A stretch of DNA of 27,647 nucleotides from CAIOSQ01 sp044359885. GTDB lineage: Bacteria > Pseudomonadota > Alphaproteobacteria > CACIAM-22H2. The notes under the pieces are model-generated. The model did not search any database, was not told where the DNA came from, and worked only from the letters and a program-made list of their open reading frames with translations. Shown here in pieces: positions 1 through 7,435 of the stretch. Within the stretch, counting starts at the first letter, position 1. Each line of letters starts with the position of its first letter. Position numbers and translations under genes: made by a program. The DNA lies in NCBI GenBank assembly GCA_044359885.1, contig JBIKLI010000017.1, forward strand, positions 1-27,647, read 5' to 3'.

Positions 1-45
1 CTGCGTGCCGGAGTCGATGCCGAGGAGGAGGGTGCGTTTCGCCAT
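1..45 (-). CDS. FGGY-family carbohydrate kinase, N-terminal fragment (cut by window edge)
   Basis: Only the first 15 codons are in the window, reading MAKRTLLLGIDSGTQ from an ATG at 45-43. The GIDxGTQ motif close to the N-terminus is the phosphate-binding loop that opens FGGY sugar kinases such as xylulokinase, which phosphorylate sugars or polyols with ATP in the cytoplasm. The gene starts 63 nt after the stop of the ABC permease and points the same way, so it is probably the last or a later gene of that transporter operon. No strong Shine-Dalgarno sequence is visible in the gap. With 15 residues the substrate cannot be named, and another actin-like ATPase-fold kinase is possible. Confidence 0.6.
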   Translation of the reverse strand, partial: MAKRTLLLGIDSGTQ

Positions 46-108
46 GGAACGAGGCGCGCATTGCACCGGAACCCGGCGTGGCTGTCGAGACCGCGCGGCG
101 CCGGCGCG

Positions 109-885
109 TCAGCCGACCATCTCGCCGCGGAAGGCCCAGCGCGTCATGCGCCGCTCGACGACGGCGCACAGCGCGTACATGAGGATGCCCATGATCGCGA
201 TCGCGAACAGGCCGGCGAAGGTGGTGGCGGTGTCGTTGCGGGCGCCGGCGGACAGCATCAGGAAGCCGATGCCGCGGTTGCCGCCGACGGTCTCGGAGAT
301 GACGGACCCGATGAAGGCGAGGGTGATCGCCACCTTGAGGCTGCCGAAGAGATAGGGCATCGCGCGCGGGATGCCGACCTTGGTCAGGATCTCGTAGCGC
401 GTGGCGCCCAGCGAACGCATGACATCGCGCATCTCCGGCTCGATCGTGGCCAGCCCGGTGGCGACGTTGACGACGATCGGGAAGAACGAGATCACGAAAG
501 CGGTGATGATCGCAGGCGTCGCGCCGACCCCGAGCCAGATCATGAGGATCGGGACGATCGCGACCTTCGGGATCGCGTTGAAGGCGATCAGCAGCGGGTA
601 GAGGCCGGCATAGACGAAGGGCGAGGCGCCGATCGCGAGGCCCAGCACGAGCCCGCAGGCGATCGCCAGCGCGAAGCCGATCAGCGTCGTCCACAGCGTC
701 TCGAGGCAGAACCGCAGCAGGATGTCGAAGCGCTCGACCGAGACGACCATGATCTTCGACGGCCGCGGCAGGAGTATCTCCTGGATCGAGAAGGCGACGC
801 AGGCGATCTCCCAGGCGGCAAGAAAGACGGCCATGACCAGCCACGGCATCGCCGCCTGCAGCAAGCGGCTCTGGGTCTCGGTCAT
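109..885 (-). CDS. ABC transporter permease, SsuC/TauC/ThiX-like
   Basis: A 258-residue inner-membrane permease of the binding-protein-dependent type, the usual length for the nitrate/sulfonate/taurine/pyrimidine-precursor class. A first hydrophobic segment lies at about residues 14-32 and several more follow. The cytoplasmic EAA-type loop is around residues 153-177, with RSLGATRYE followed by VGIPRAMP. The stretch IPKVAIVPILMIWLG at 105-119 is typical of SsuC and ThiX relatives. Its ATG shares one base with the stop of the upstream ATPase gene (TGATG), so the two are translationally coupled. It should form the channel for the partner ATPase and binding protein. The sequence does not show which substrate is carried. 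Confidence 0.88.
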   Translation of the reverse strand: MTETQSRLLQAAMPWLVMAVFLAAWEIACVAFSIQEILLPRPSKIMVVSVERFDILLRFCLETLWTTLIGFALAIACGLVLGLAIGASPFVYAGLYPLLIAFNAIPKVAIVPILMIWLGVGATPAIITAFVISFFPIVVNVATGLATIEPEMRDVMRSLGATRYEILTKVGIPRAMPYLFGSLKVAITLAFIGSVISETVGGNRGIGFLMLSAGARNDTATTFAGLFAIAIMGILMYALCAVVERRMTRWAFRGEMVG

Positions 886-1688
886 CAGGCGTATTCCTGG
901 TGGATGCGGTCGCGCAGACCGTGGACGATGTCCACGAAGGCCGGCTCGAAGGTGCTGGCGAGGGTGCGGGGGCGCGGCAGGTCGATGGTCCGGGTCAGCA
1001 CGACCCTGCCCGGTCGCCGGCTCATCACGTACACGGTGTCGGCGAGATAGACCGCCTCGCGAAGGTCATGGGTGACCAGCACGGCGGTGAATTTCCGCTC
1101 CAGCCACAGATTTTGCATCACGCCCCAGAGTTCCTCGCGCGTGAAGGCGTCGAGCGCGCCGAAGGGCTCGTCGAGCATCATGATCTCGGGTTCATGGATC
1201 AGCGCGCGGCAGAGATTGGAACGCTGCTGCATGCCGCCCGACAGCTGCCAGGGATATTTCTCCGCAAAGCCGCCCAGGCCCACCGAGGCCAGCAGCGCCT
1301 TCGCCTTGGCGGCGTATTCGGCCTTGCGCGCGCGGAACTGCCGCTTGTGCGGCTCCACGACTTCCAGCGGCAGCAGCACGTTGTCGAGGGTCGTGCGCCA
1401 GGGCATCAGCGTCGGGTTCTGGAACGCCATCCCCACGCCCTTGATCGGGCGCACGACCTTGTCGCCATGGACGAGCACGTCGCCCGAGGTCGCCGGCAGC
1501 AGGCCGGTGACCAGCTTCATCAACGTCGACTTGCCGCAACCCGACGGGCCGACCACCGCGATGAACTCGCCCTTGCGGATCGACATCGTGGCATCGGCCA
1601 AGGCAAGCGTCGCGCCGTCGCCGCGCCCGTAGGCGAGGCTGACGGCGCGCAGCTCGACCAGCGGATCGGCGCTCGCAGCCGTGGTCAC
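885..1688 (-). CDS. ABC transporter ATP-binding protein, SsuB/TauB-like
   Basis: A 267-residue ATPase with all catalytic motifs: Walker A GPSGCGKST at 47-55, Q-loop glutamine at 90 (AFQNPTLMPWRT), signature LSGGMQQR at 149-156, Walker B IMMLDEP at 169-175 and switch histidine 207. The sequence MPWRT after the Q-loop and the C-terminus without a TOBE domain are characteristic of the nitrate/taurine/sulfonate subfamily rather than MalK. The start is GTG at 1688-1686, which overlaps the stop of the binding-protein gene by 4 nt (GTGA). That tight coupling supports the choice of start. It powers uptake through the permease encoded immediately downstream. Confidence 0.9.
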   Translation of the reverse strand: MTTAASADPLVELRAVSLAYGRGDGATLALADATMSIRKGEFIAVVGPSGCGKSTLMKLVTGLLPATSGDVLVHGDKVVRPIKGVGMAFQNPTLMPWRTTLDNVLLPLEVVEPHKRQFRARKAEYAAKAKALLASVGLGGFAEKYPWQLSGGMQQRSNLCRALIHEPEIMMLDEPFGALDAFTREELWGVMQNLWLERKFTAVLVTHDLREAVYLADTVYVMSRRPGRVVLTRTIDLPRPRTLASTFEPAFVDIVHGLRDRIHQEYA

Positions 1689-2713
1689 GGGGCGATCATC
1701 CGCTCCGCCTTCGGGGGCAGGAACCGGCTGGTGAAGACCTTGTCCGGCTCGGGCGCGTTCGGCAGACCGAAAGCCTCGGCGACATCCTTAACCGAGCGCG
1801 CGAAACGCGCCGGATCGACGTCGCCCATGCCGTTCGCCCGCACCCAGGGGGTCATGACGTTCATGCGCAAGGACATGGCGAGGCGTTCGGCTTCGAGCGC
1901 CTCGTTGATCAGCGGGTCGCGCTTCTTCGCGGCGGCGATGCCGATAGCCGGGGTCGCGACCACCTCGCGCCAGGCCTTGGCCGTGGCGCGGATGAAGCCG
2001 GTCACGGCGGCCGGGTTCGCGGCCGCGAACTCGGGCGACACGATGACGCCGTTGCCGTAGACGTCCATGCCGGCATCGGAATAGGTCATTGCCACGATGT
2101 CGTCGATCCCGACATTGCGCGCCTTCAGGTCGAGGATCGACGAGAAGTAATGGCCCGAGATGAAATCGACCGATCCCTGCACCAGGCTCTGCTCGCGCAG
2201 CTGCGGGGTCAGATTGACGGACTCGACCTTGCTGCGGTCGATGCCGGTCTTCTTGGCGAAGGCCGGGAAGAGACGGAAGGAGGCGTCGAAGACGGGGGCG
2301 CCGAGCTTCTTGCCCTCGAGGTCCTTCGGGCCCTTGATGCCGCTCTTCTTGAGCGCGTAGACGCCGAACGGCGGGAAGTCATAGGCGATGAAGACGCAGA
2401 GGATCTCCTTGCCCGGGTTCTTCGCGTTGTACTCGATCAGCGAGTTCACGTCGGCGAAGCCCAGCTGGTAGGCACCGGTCGCGACGCGCTGCATCGCGCC
2501 CGCCGAGCCCTGGCCCGGATCCATCGTGACGTCGAGCCCCTCGGCCTTGTAGTAGCCCTTGTCGAGGGCGACCAGGAAGGGCGAGGTCGGACCCTGGAAC
2601 ACCCAGTCGAGGGTGAACTTGATCGCTGTCTGCGCCTGGGACGGGGCGGACCCCAGCATCAGGCCGGCGGCGAGGGCCACGCCCCCCAGCAGGCGTCGCG
2701 TGATCCTGTTCAT
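1685..2713 (-). CDS. ABC transporter substrate-binding protein, NMT1/THI5-like
   Basis: A 342-residue secreted binding protein. Residues 1-28 form a Sec signal peptide with a basic start, a hydrophobic core and PSQAQ near the cleavage site. The mature start KFTLDWVFQGPTSPF, then KGYYKAEGLDVTM (52-64) and VATGAYQLGFADVN (77-90), are hallmarks of the NMT1/THI5-like family (ThiY, SsuA, TauA relatives). These bind small solutes such as formylaminopyrimidine, sulfonates or nitrate. The DW motif near the N-terminus favours the ThiY side, but the ligand is uncertain. AAAGGAG lies six bases before the ATG and fixes the start. It is the first gene of an SBP-ATPase-permease operon. Confidence 0.87.
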   Translation of the reverse strand: MNRITRRLLGGVALAAGLMLGSAPSQAQTAIKFTLDWVFQGPTSPFLVALDKGYYKAEGLDVTMDPGQGSAGAMQRVATGAYQLGFADVNSLIEYNAKNPGKEILCVFIAYDFPPFGVYALKKSGIKGPKDLEGKKLGAPVFDASFRLFPAFAKKTGIDRSKVESVNLTPQLREQSLVQGSVDFISGHYFSSILDLKARNVGIDDIVAMTYSDAGMDVYGNGVIVSPEFAAANPAAVTGFIRATAKAWREVVATPAIGIAAAKKRDPLINEALEAERLAMSLRMNVMTPWVRANGMGDVDPARFARSVKDVAEAFGLPNAPEPDKVFTSRFLPPKAERMIAP

Positions 2714-2755
2714 CTTTGGCTCCTTTGCGGATTCGCGTTCGGCATCAGGGATGGC

Positions 2756-2774
2756 ACGGCCGTCTTAGGGCCGT
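2756..2774 (-). other. stem-loop in the leader of the NMT1-like ABC operon
   Basis: ACGGCC (2756-2761) and GGCCGT (2769-2774) are perfect inverted arms around a 7-nt loop, 43 nt upstream of the binding-protein ATG. No T-tract follows on either strand. It may be a regulatory leader structure or an operator half-site pair. Six-base GC arms can also occur by chance in DNA of this composition. Confidence 0.25.
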
Positions 2775-2825
2775 TCCGGCATCACAATCTGACGTAGCCA
2801 CGCGGCATCGGCAAGGCGAATGATG

Positions 2826-2851
2826 AAAAAATTCGCTTATGGATCATAAGC
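2826..2851 (-). terminator. probable intrinsic terminator after the MoeA-PBP gene
   Basis: On the minus strand, arms GCTTATG (2851-2845) and CATAAGC (2841-2835) pair perfectly around the 3-nt loop ATC. Three bases later come six consecutive T (2831-2826). Hairpin plus U-tract is the form of a Rho-independent terminator, and it separates the MoeA group from the ABC operon downstream. The stem is short and AT-rich, and the stop codon of the MoeA gene (2846-2844) lies within the hairpin, which is unusual. The same 17-bp palindrome could instead be a regulator binding site for the ABC operon, whose ATG is about 120 nt downstream. A second overlapping pairing (GCGAAT with ATTCGC) is possible. Confidence 0.5.
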
Positions 2852-4886
2852 TTAAAGATTGGGCGCAAGCGCCTGGATTCGCATCCTTCGTTGCCTGTTC
2901 CGCGGGCAGGAAGCCGAGCGCGGCGAGGGTGTCGCGCAGGGCGGCCGAGGCCAGCACCTCGCGGAAGGCGGCGACCGGCGCGCGCGCCGCGCGGCTCTCC
3001 GGAATGAAGAAATCGTAGTGTTCGTCGGCGAGGGACAGGAAGCCGAGTCCGTAGTCGCGCGCCACGGTCGCGATCGCGACGCCCCAGTCGGCGCGGCCCT
3101 GGGCGATCGCGGCGGCAACCGCATTGTGCGATTTCGGCTGGTTGGCGTAGCCCGCCGGCCGGGTGCCGGCGAGCAGGCCGTCGATCAGCATCCGCGTCCC
3201 CGAACCGGCGTTGCGGTTGACCATGAGGCAGCCCGGATCCGATGCCGCCGCGCGGATCGCCGACGGCCCGTCGCGGCCCGCGAATCGCGGGTCGCCGGCC
3301 CGGAAGACGACGCCCTGCGCGCGCCGCCACCCCGGCAACAGGATCAGGCCGGGCGCGAGGAATGCGCGGTTGTAGGCGCCGGTCGCCGGGTCCAGCAGAT
3401 GCGCGGGGGCGATGTCGCACTCGCCGCGCCGGGCCGCCGCCAGACCGCCCAGGCTGCCCAGCGCCAGCACGCGCGCCCGCACGCCGCGCGCGGCCAGCGC
3501 GTCGAGCACCGCGTCGAGCCCGACGCAATGGCTGCCGGCGATGGTCAGATCGGGCAGGCGCGGCGCATCGCCGGCGATCAGCTGGACCGCGATTTCCCGG
3601 CCCGCCTCCGCGCCCTCGTCGAGCGCCGGGATGGCGAAGAACCCGTCGGCCTGGGAAAAGGCCGTGACGCTGCCCGATCCCTTGCCCAGCGGCACCGCCC
3701 GCATTCCGCCATCGTCGCGCGCGGCGAGCGACACCATCGCGTATTCGGTCCGGCCCAGCTCGCTGGGCAGGCGCATGGCGAGTTCGGCACGCACGCGGGT
3801 CTCCTCGCGCTGCGGCAGCCCGGCCATGGCGCGGATCACCGGCGCCACGAAGGCATGGAAGGTGAAGATCGCGCTGGTCGGGAAGCCGGGCAGGATCGCG
3901 ACCGGCACGCGGCCGATGGCTGCGAGGCAGAGCGGCTTGCCCGGCTTCAGCGCCACCCCATGGACCAGGATCCCGGGTGCGCCGAGCCCGTCGAGGACCC
4001 GGTGGGACACGTCGCCGGCGCCCTTGCTGGTGCCGCCGGACATGACGACGATGTCGGCTGCGGCCAGCGCGCGGCGCAGCGCCGCTGCGAGGGTCGCCGC
4101 ATCGTCGCGAAAGATCCCCAGCGGCAGCGGCGTGCCGCCGGCCTCGGCGACCGCGGCGCACAGGATCGCCGCATTGCTGTCGTTGATGCCGCCGGGCGGC
4201 AGCGCGGTCCCGGGCGGATGCAACTCGTCGCCCGTCGACAGCACCGCGACAAGCGGCCGCCGGACGACGTCGAGCGCGGCGATCCCGGCGGCGGCCAGCA
4301 TGCCGATCTCGCGGCTGGAGACGACCGTGCCGGCGCGCAGCAGCGCCTCGCCGCGGGCGATGTCGCCGCCCGCGAAGCCGACGAACTGGCCCGGGGCGAC
4401 CGGCCGCTTCAACAGCACCGCGGGCCCGTCTGGTCCGTCCTCGAACTCGGTGGTCTCGATCATCGCGACGGCGTCGGCCCCGCGCGGCAGCATGCCGCCG
4501 GTGGCGATCGCGGTGGCGCTGCCGGGCCCGACCTCGATCGACGGCGCGACGCCGCAGGCCAGGACCTCGCCGTTCAGACGCAGGCGCCGGGGCGTCGCGG
4601 CGCTGGCGCCGACGCTGTCGGCGGCGCGCAGCGCGAAGCCGTCGACCACGGCGCGATCGAAGGGCGGGGCATCGCAGGCCGCGTGGACCGTGGCCGCGAC
4701 GACGCGACCGCGTGCGGCCTCCAGCCCGACGCGCTCGGCCGGCAGCGGGCGCAGGTCGAGCGCCGCCCGGAACCGGCGCCTCGCCTCGGCATCGTCGACC
4801 ACGTCCAGGAACTGTTCCTGGCGCGCGGCACGCCGGATCCTGTCGAGCAGGTCGGCCGGCGGGAATGTCGGGTCCGTGGAGGCCAT
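2844..4886 (-). CDS. MoeA-type molybdopterin biosynthesis protein fused to a C-terminal PBP-like domain
   Basis: A 680-residue two-part protein. Residues about 40-440 are a full MoeA, the enzyme that inserts molybdate into adenylylated molybdopterin. Visible motifs are DRAVVDGFA (77-85), ATGGMLPRGADAV (128-140), STGDEL (217-222), MSGGTSKGAGDVSHRV (282-297) and LPGFPTSA (332-339). Residues about 447-630 form a soluble periplasmic-binding-protein-like domain without a signal peptide: GSHCVGLD (451-458), a C-x-IA-x-x-HLLD segment near 490-499, RNAGSGTR (558-565) and KSHNAVAAAI (585-594). MoeA-PBP fusions are known in alphaproteobacteria and archaea, and the PBP part is thought to bind an oxyanion or act as a sensor; that role is inferred. 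The ATG at 4886 lies 8 nt after the upstream stop; a TTG at 4907 is an alternative. It probably acts with the neighbouring MoeA-like protein and modBC. Confidence 0.88.
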   Translation of the reverse strand: MASTDPTFPPADLLDRIRRAARQEQFLDVVDDAEARRRFRAALDLRPLPAERVGLEAARGRVVAATVHAACDAPPFDRAVVDGFALRAADSVGASAATPRRLRLNGEVLACGVAPSIEVGPGSATAIATGGMLPRGADAVAMIETTEFEDGPDGPAVLLKRPVAPGQFVGFAGGDIARGEALLRAGTVVSSREIGMLAAAGIAALDVVRRPLVAVLSTGDELHPPGTALPPGGINDSNAAILCAAVAEAGGTPLPLGIFRDDAATLAAALRRALAAADIVVMSGGTSKGAGDVSHRVLDGLGAPGILVHGVALKPGKPLCLAAIGRVPVAILPGFPTSAIFTFHAFVAPVIRAMAGLPQREETRVRAELAMRLPSELGRTEYAMVSLAARDDGGMRAVPLGKGSGSVTAFSQADGFFAIPALDEGAEAGREIAVQLIAGDAPRLPDLTIAGSHCVGLDAVLDALAARGVRARVLALGSLGGLAAARRGECDIAPAHLLDPATGAYNRAFLAPGLILLPGWRRAQGVVFRAGDPRFAGRDGPSAIRAAASDPGCLMVNRNAGSGTRMLIDGLLAGTRPAGYANQPKSHNAVAAAIAQGRADWGVAIATVARDYGLGFLSLADEHYDFFIPESRAARAPVAAFREVLASAALRDTLAALGFLPAEQATKDANPGACAQSLSL

Positions 4887-4893
4887 CGTCGTC

Positions 4894-6063
4894 TCAGATC
4901 GGCGCAAGGGGCAGCGTGGTTCCCGCCTCGTAGCCTTCCGCGCCGGCCGGCACCAGGACGAAGCCGTCGGCGGCCGTCAGGCTGGCGAGCGGCAGCGCGC
5001 CGACGGCGAGCGGCGTCGCGCCACCGTCGGCGTCGATCGCGAGGGCGGCAAGCTCGGCGATCCCGACCGCCGAGGCCAGCTTGCGCGCCAGACGAACGCG
5101 GCGCGCCGGGCGGGGGAGCGCGGCCGTCAGCGCGTCGAGGGCCGGTCGCGCCAGCACGACCCAGGCCGCGAGCGCATCCTCGGGGTTGCCCGGGACCAGC
5201 AGGACGGGGCAGGTGCCGACATGGCCGAAGCCCGCGCTGGTGCCCGGCCGCATGCCGATCCCGTGCACCATCAGCGCCCCGGCCGCTGCCAGCCCCGCGG
5301 CGCTGCGGTCCTGCGGGCCGTCGCCGGTGCCGCCGCCCAGCAGCAGCAGGTCATGGTGGGGCGATGCCGCACGCAGACCGGCGGCGATGGCGTCCTGCCG
5401 GTCCGGTAATGCGGCCAGCGCCGTGAATTCGGCACCCGCCCGCGCGGCGAACGCGGCCAGCATGGGGCCCGTCCGGTCGCGTGCCGGGGTTGCCACGATC
5501 TCGTCCCCGACGGCGATCCAGCCGATGCGCACGACGCGCAGGGGGATCTCGCCGAGCCCCCAATGCGCGAGCACGGCGAGATCGGTCGCGCGCAGGACGT
5601 CGCCGGCGGCACGCAGCGTCGCGCCCGCGCCGAAATCCTCGCCGGCACCGCGGGCGCCGTCGCCGGGCGCCGCGGCCTGGATCGCCTGCGCGATTCCGAA
5701 TTCCCGGGCGATGTCGAAGGGACCGAGCACCGCGTCGGTGCCCTGGGGCAGGAGATCGCCGGTCGCCACGCCGTGTGGCGGGCCGGGCAGCGGCACCGGG
5801 GCCTGGGGCGACGCGCCGAAGGTGTCCTGCGCGGCCACCGCCCAGCCATCGCGGCGGGCCTGCGGCGCCGGGGGCAGGGGCGCGGCCGCGACCAGCGAAC
5901 GGGCGAGGACCGCCTGCGGCCATGACGCGGCGTGGGCGGTCGCGACATGGCGCGGGGCGACAGGGCCTGGCAGGCATCGCGCCAGTGCCGCCAGAGCGGG
6001 TTCCAGCGCGGTCAGACGCCGCGGCGCCGCCGTGGCGCGGGGGTCGGGGGACGCTTCCTCCAT
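4894..6063 (-). CDS. divergent short MoeA-like molybdopterin-binding protein
   Basis: A 389-residue protein that aligns by eye with MoeA but is degenerate. RRDGWAVAA (70-78) stands in place of the usual SAMDGYA-type motif, TGDLLPQGTDAVLG is at 101-114, VGDEIV (185-190) replaces TGDEL, LLGGGTGDGPQDRS (241-254) replaces SGGVSVGxxD, and LLVPGNPEDALAAW (288-301) is the conserved C-terminal GNP segment. The fold is probably kept, while the substituted residues leave catalysis doubtful. It may be a regulatory or partner subunit for the MoeA-PBP protein encoded 8 nt downstream. The start is uncertain: ATG at 6063 is chosen, but GTG at 6120, 11 nt after the upstream stop, is also possible. Neither has a good Shine-Dalgarno sequence. 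Confidence 0.78.
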   Translation of the reverse strand: MEEASPDPRATAAPRRLTALEPALAALARCLPGPVAPRHVATAHAASWPQAVLARSLVAAAPLPPAPQARRDGWAVAAQDTFGASPQAPVPLPGPPHGVATGDLLPQGTDAVLGPFDIAREFGIAQAIQAAAPGDGARGAGEDFGAGATLRAAGDVLRATDLAVLAHWGLGEIPLRVVRIGWIAVGDEIVATPARDRTGPMLAAFAARAGAEFTALAALPDRQDAIAAGLRAASPHHDLLLLGGGTGDGPQDRSAAGLAAAGALMVHGIGMRPGTSAGFGHVGTCPVLLVPGNPEDALAAWVVLARPALDALTAALPRPARRVRLARKLASAVGIAELAALAIDADGGATPLAVGALPLASLTAADGFVLVPAGAEGYEAGTTLPLAPI

Positions 6064-6131
6064 GCGCCCAGATGTCGTTCGCGCGCGGCGCGTGTCCAGC
6101 CCGTTCGATGTGTCGCGCACGGACGCGCGGC

Positions 6132-7235
6132 TCAGAATCGCAGGCTGAGGCTCAAGGCGCCGAAGCGGCTGGCCTGGCCCTGGGTTTCGAATTCGCGCGC
6201 CCGCCAGACATGGACGAAGCTGGCCCGCAGATCGCCCCAGCCGATCGCGACGCCCGCCAGCGCATCATGCACGAACGGCCGGCTGTCGACGCGCGGGCCG
6301 TCGCGGAACATCGTGCCGTCGAGGAACATGTCGTGGGCGACCAGCCGTGCCTCGAAGCCGGCGAACGCATAGGCGCGCCATCCGCTGCCGCTGCGCGCCG
6401 GTCGCACGCCCGAAAGCGCGGGCCGGATCCGCGGCGGGCCCCAGTCGCCGTCCAGCCCGGTGCCGACCCGCAGCATCGCGCCTGCAGCGGCATAGGTGCC
6501 GACATTGCCGATCGCCGCCGCCGCGTGCGGCAGCAGGTCGGCACCCGCGGCGATCGAACCGGCCGGCGCGGCCGCGGCACCGGCCGGCAGCGGCAGCCGC
6601 CAGCCGCGTTCATAGATGGCCAGGACGCCGGGTTCGTCGCGGATCTGGCTGTCCCATCCGCGGGCCTGCGGGTAGCGGATCAGGTCGTGCCAGCGGTTCT
6701 GCACCTGCTCGCCCAGCGCGCCCGGGCCGGCGATGCCCAGGTTCAGTTCCAGCGTCTCGAGCGTCCCGGTCCCCCCGGGCGCGCCGTCGCGGACATTGAC
6801 CAGGCCGAAGCTGGCGTAAAGCCAGCCGGCATAGGGACGGTCCTTCGGATCCGGCCGGACACGGCGCGTGTCCGCCGGCGTGTAGATGTTGTGGCCGATC
6901 GCCGCGCCGATCCGAAGCGCTCCCGGCTGCGTGGCGAAGCCCGGAAGCGAAGCGGCCAGCCGGTGGGCCCAGCCCATGCGGTCGTCCTGCGGGGCGACCG
7001 GGTCGGAAAGCCAGGTCAGGCGCATGCCGTTGCTGTAATGACCGTCGACGGTCACCCGGAATGCATACTCGTCGTTCTCGCTGACCGCGGTCAGCGCGCC
7101 GCGCCACGGCGCCGGTACCGGCGCGCGATCCGCGGCGCCGGCCAGCCCAGGCCAGAGGGCGGCCAGCGCCGCCAGCAGCCATGACCCGCCCGCCCGCGTC
7201 CGCGGCCCCGCCCGGCGCGTGTGGAAAGGATCCAT
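6132..7235 (-). CDS. LpxR-family (DUF2219) outer-membrane lipid A deacylase-like protein
   Basis: A 367-residue secreted beta-barrel protein. The hydrophobic segment 18-35 ending AGAA is a signal peptide, and the C-terminus SLSLRF ends in Phe, as expected for BAM-assembled outer-membrane barrels. Family motifs are SENDEY (52-57), HYSNGMRLTW (66-75), IGHNIYTPAD (113-122) and DRPYAGWLYASFG (132-144). In LpxR these N-terminal Asn-Asp and central His regions form the site that removes the 3'-acyloxyacyl chain of lipid A; activity here is inferred. A TNG-type motif is changed to SNG, and the TD usually before it reads VDG. A GGGGG tract lies directly before the ATG. It is the promoter-proximal gene of the minus-strand group with the two MoeA-like genes, an unexpected pairing. 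Confidence 0.82.
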   Translation of the reverse strand: MDPFHTRRAGPRTRAGGSWLLAALAALWPGLAGAADRAPVPAPWRGALTAVSENDEYAFRVTVDGHYSNGMRLTWLSDPVAPQDDRMGWAHRLAASLPGFATQPGALRIGAAIGHNIYTPADTRRVRPDPKDRPYAGWLYASFGLVNVRDGAPGGTGTLETLELNLGIAGPGALGEQVQNRWHDLIRYPQARGWDSQIRDEPGVLAIYERGWRLPLPAGAAAAPAGSIAAGADLLPHAAAAIGNVGTYAAAGAMLRVGTGLDGDWGPPRIRPALSGVRPARSGSGWRAYAFAGFEARLVAHDMFLDGTMFRDGPRVDSRPFVHDALAGVAIGWGDLRASFVHVWRAREFETQGQASRFGALSLSLRF

Positions 7236-7337
7236 CCCCCGACCATAGCCGCCGCCGGGTTCCGGGCGAAGCAGCGATGCGGATGGCGACGTCAGGCGTG
7301 TGGCGCGGCCGGCGAGGTCGCCGTCGCCCGAGACTTC

Positions 7338-7366
7338 TTGCCGACCCCGGGTCCGTGGGCGCTATC
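7338..7366 (+). promoter_or_regulatory. possible sigma70-type promoter for modBC
   Basis: TTGCCG (7338-7343), a 17-nt spacer and GCTATC (7361-7366) form a weak housekeeping-type promoter in the 200-nt divergent gap between the LpxR-like gene and modB (7236-7435). A perfect inverted repeat, TCCCCG-CGT-CGGGGA (7376-7390), lies just downstream and could be a leader hairpin or operator. I see no clear ModE-type palindrome in this gap. A promoter for the minus-strand group must also lie here but is not recognisable. Confidence 0.25.
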
Positions 7367-7435
7367 GTCCGCCGGTCCCCGCGTCGGGGAGGGAGAGGCC
7401 ATGAAGCGCGGGCGGCGCGACGACGGGAGGACGGC

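Noticed and set aside
7236..7435. Possible small modA or remnant between the LpxR gene and modB
   Set aside because: The gap is only 200 nt and no frame resembles a binding protein; a real ModA needs about 250 residues.
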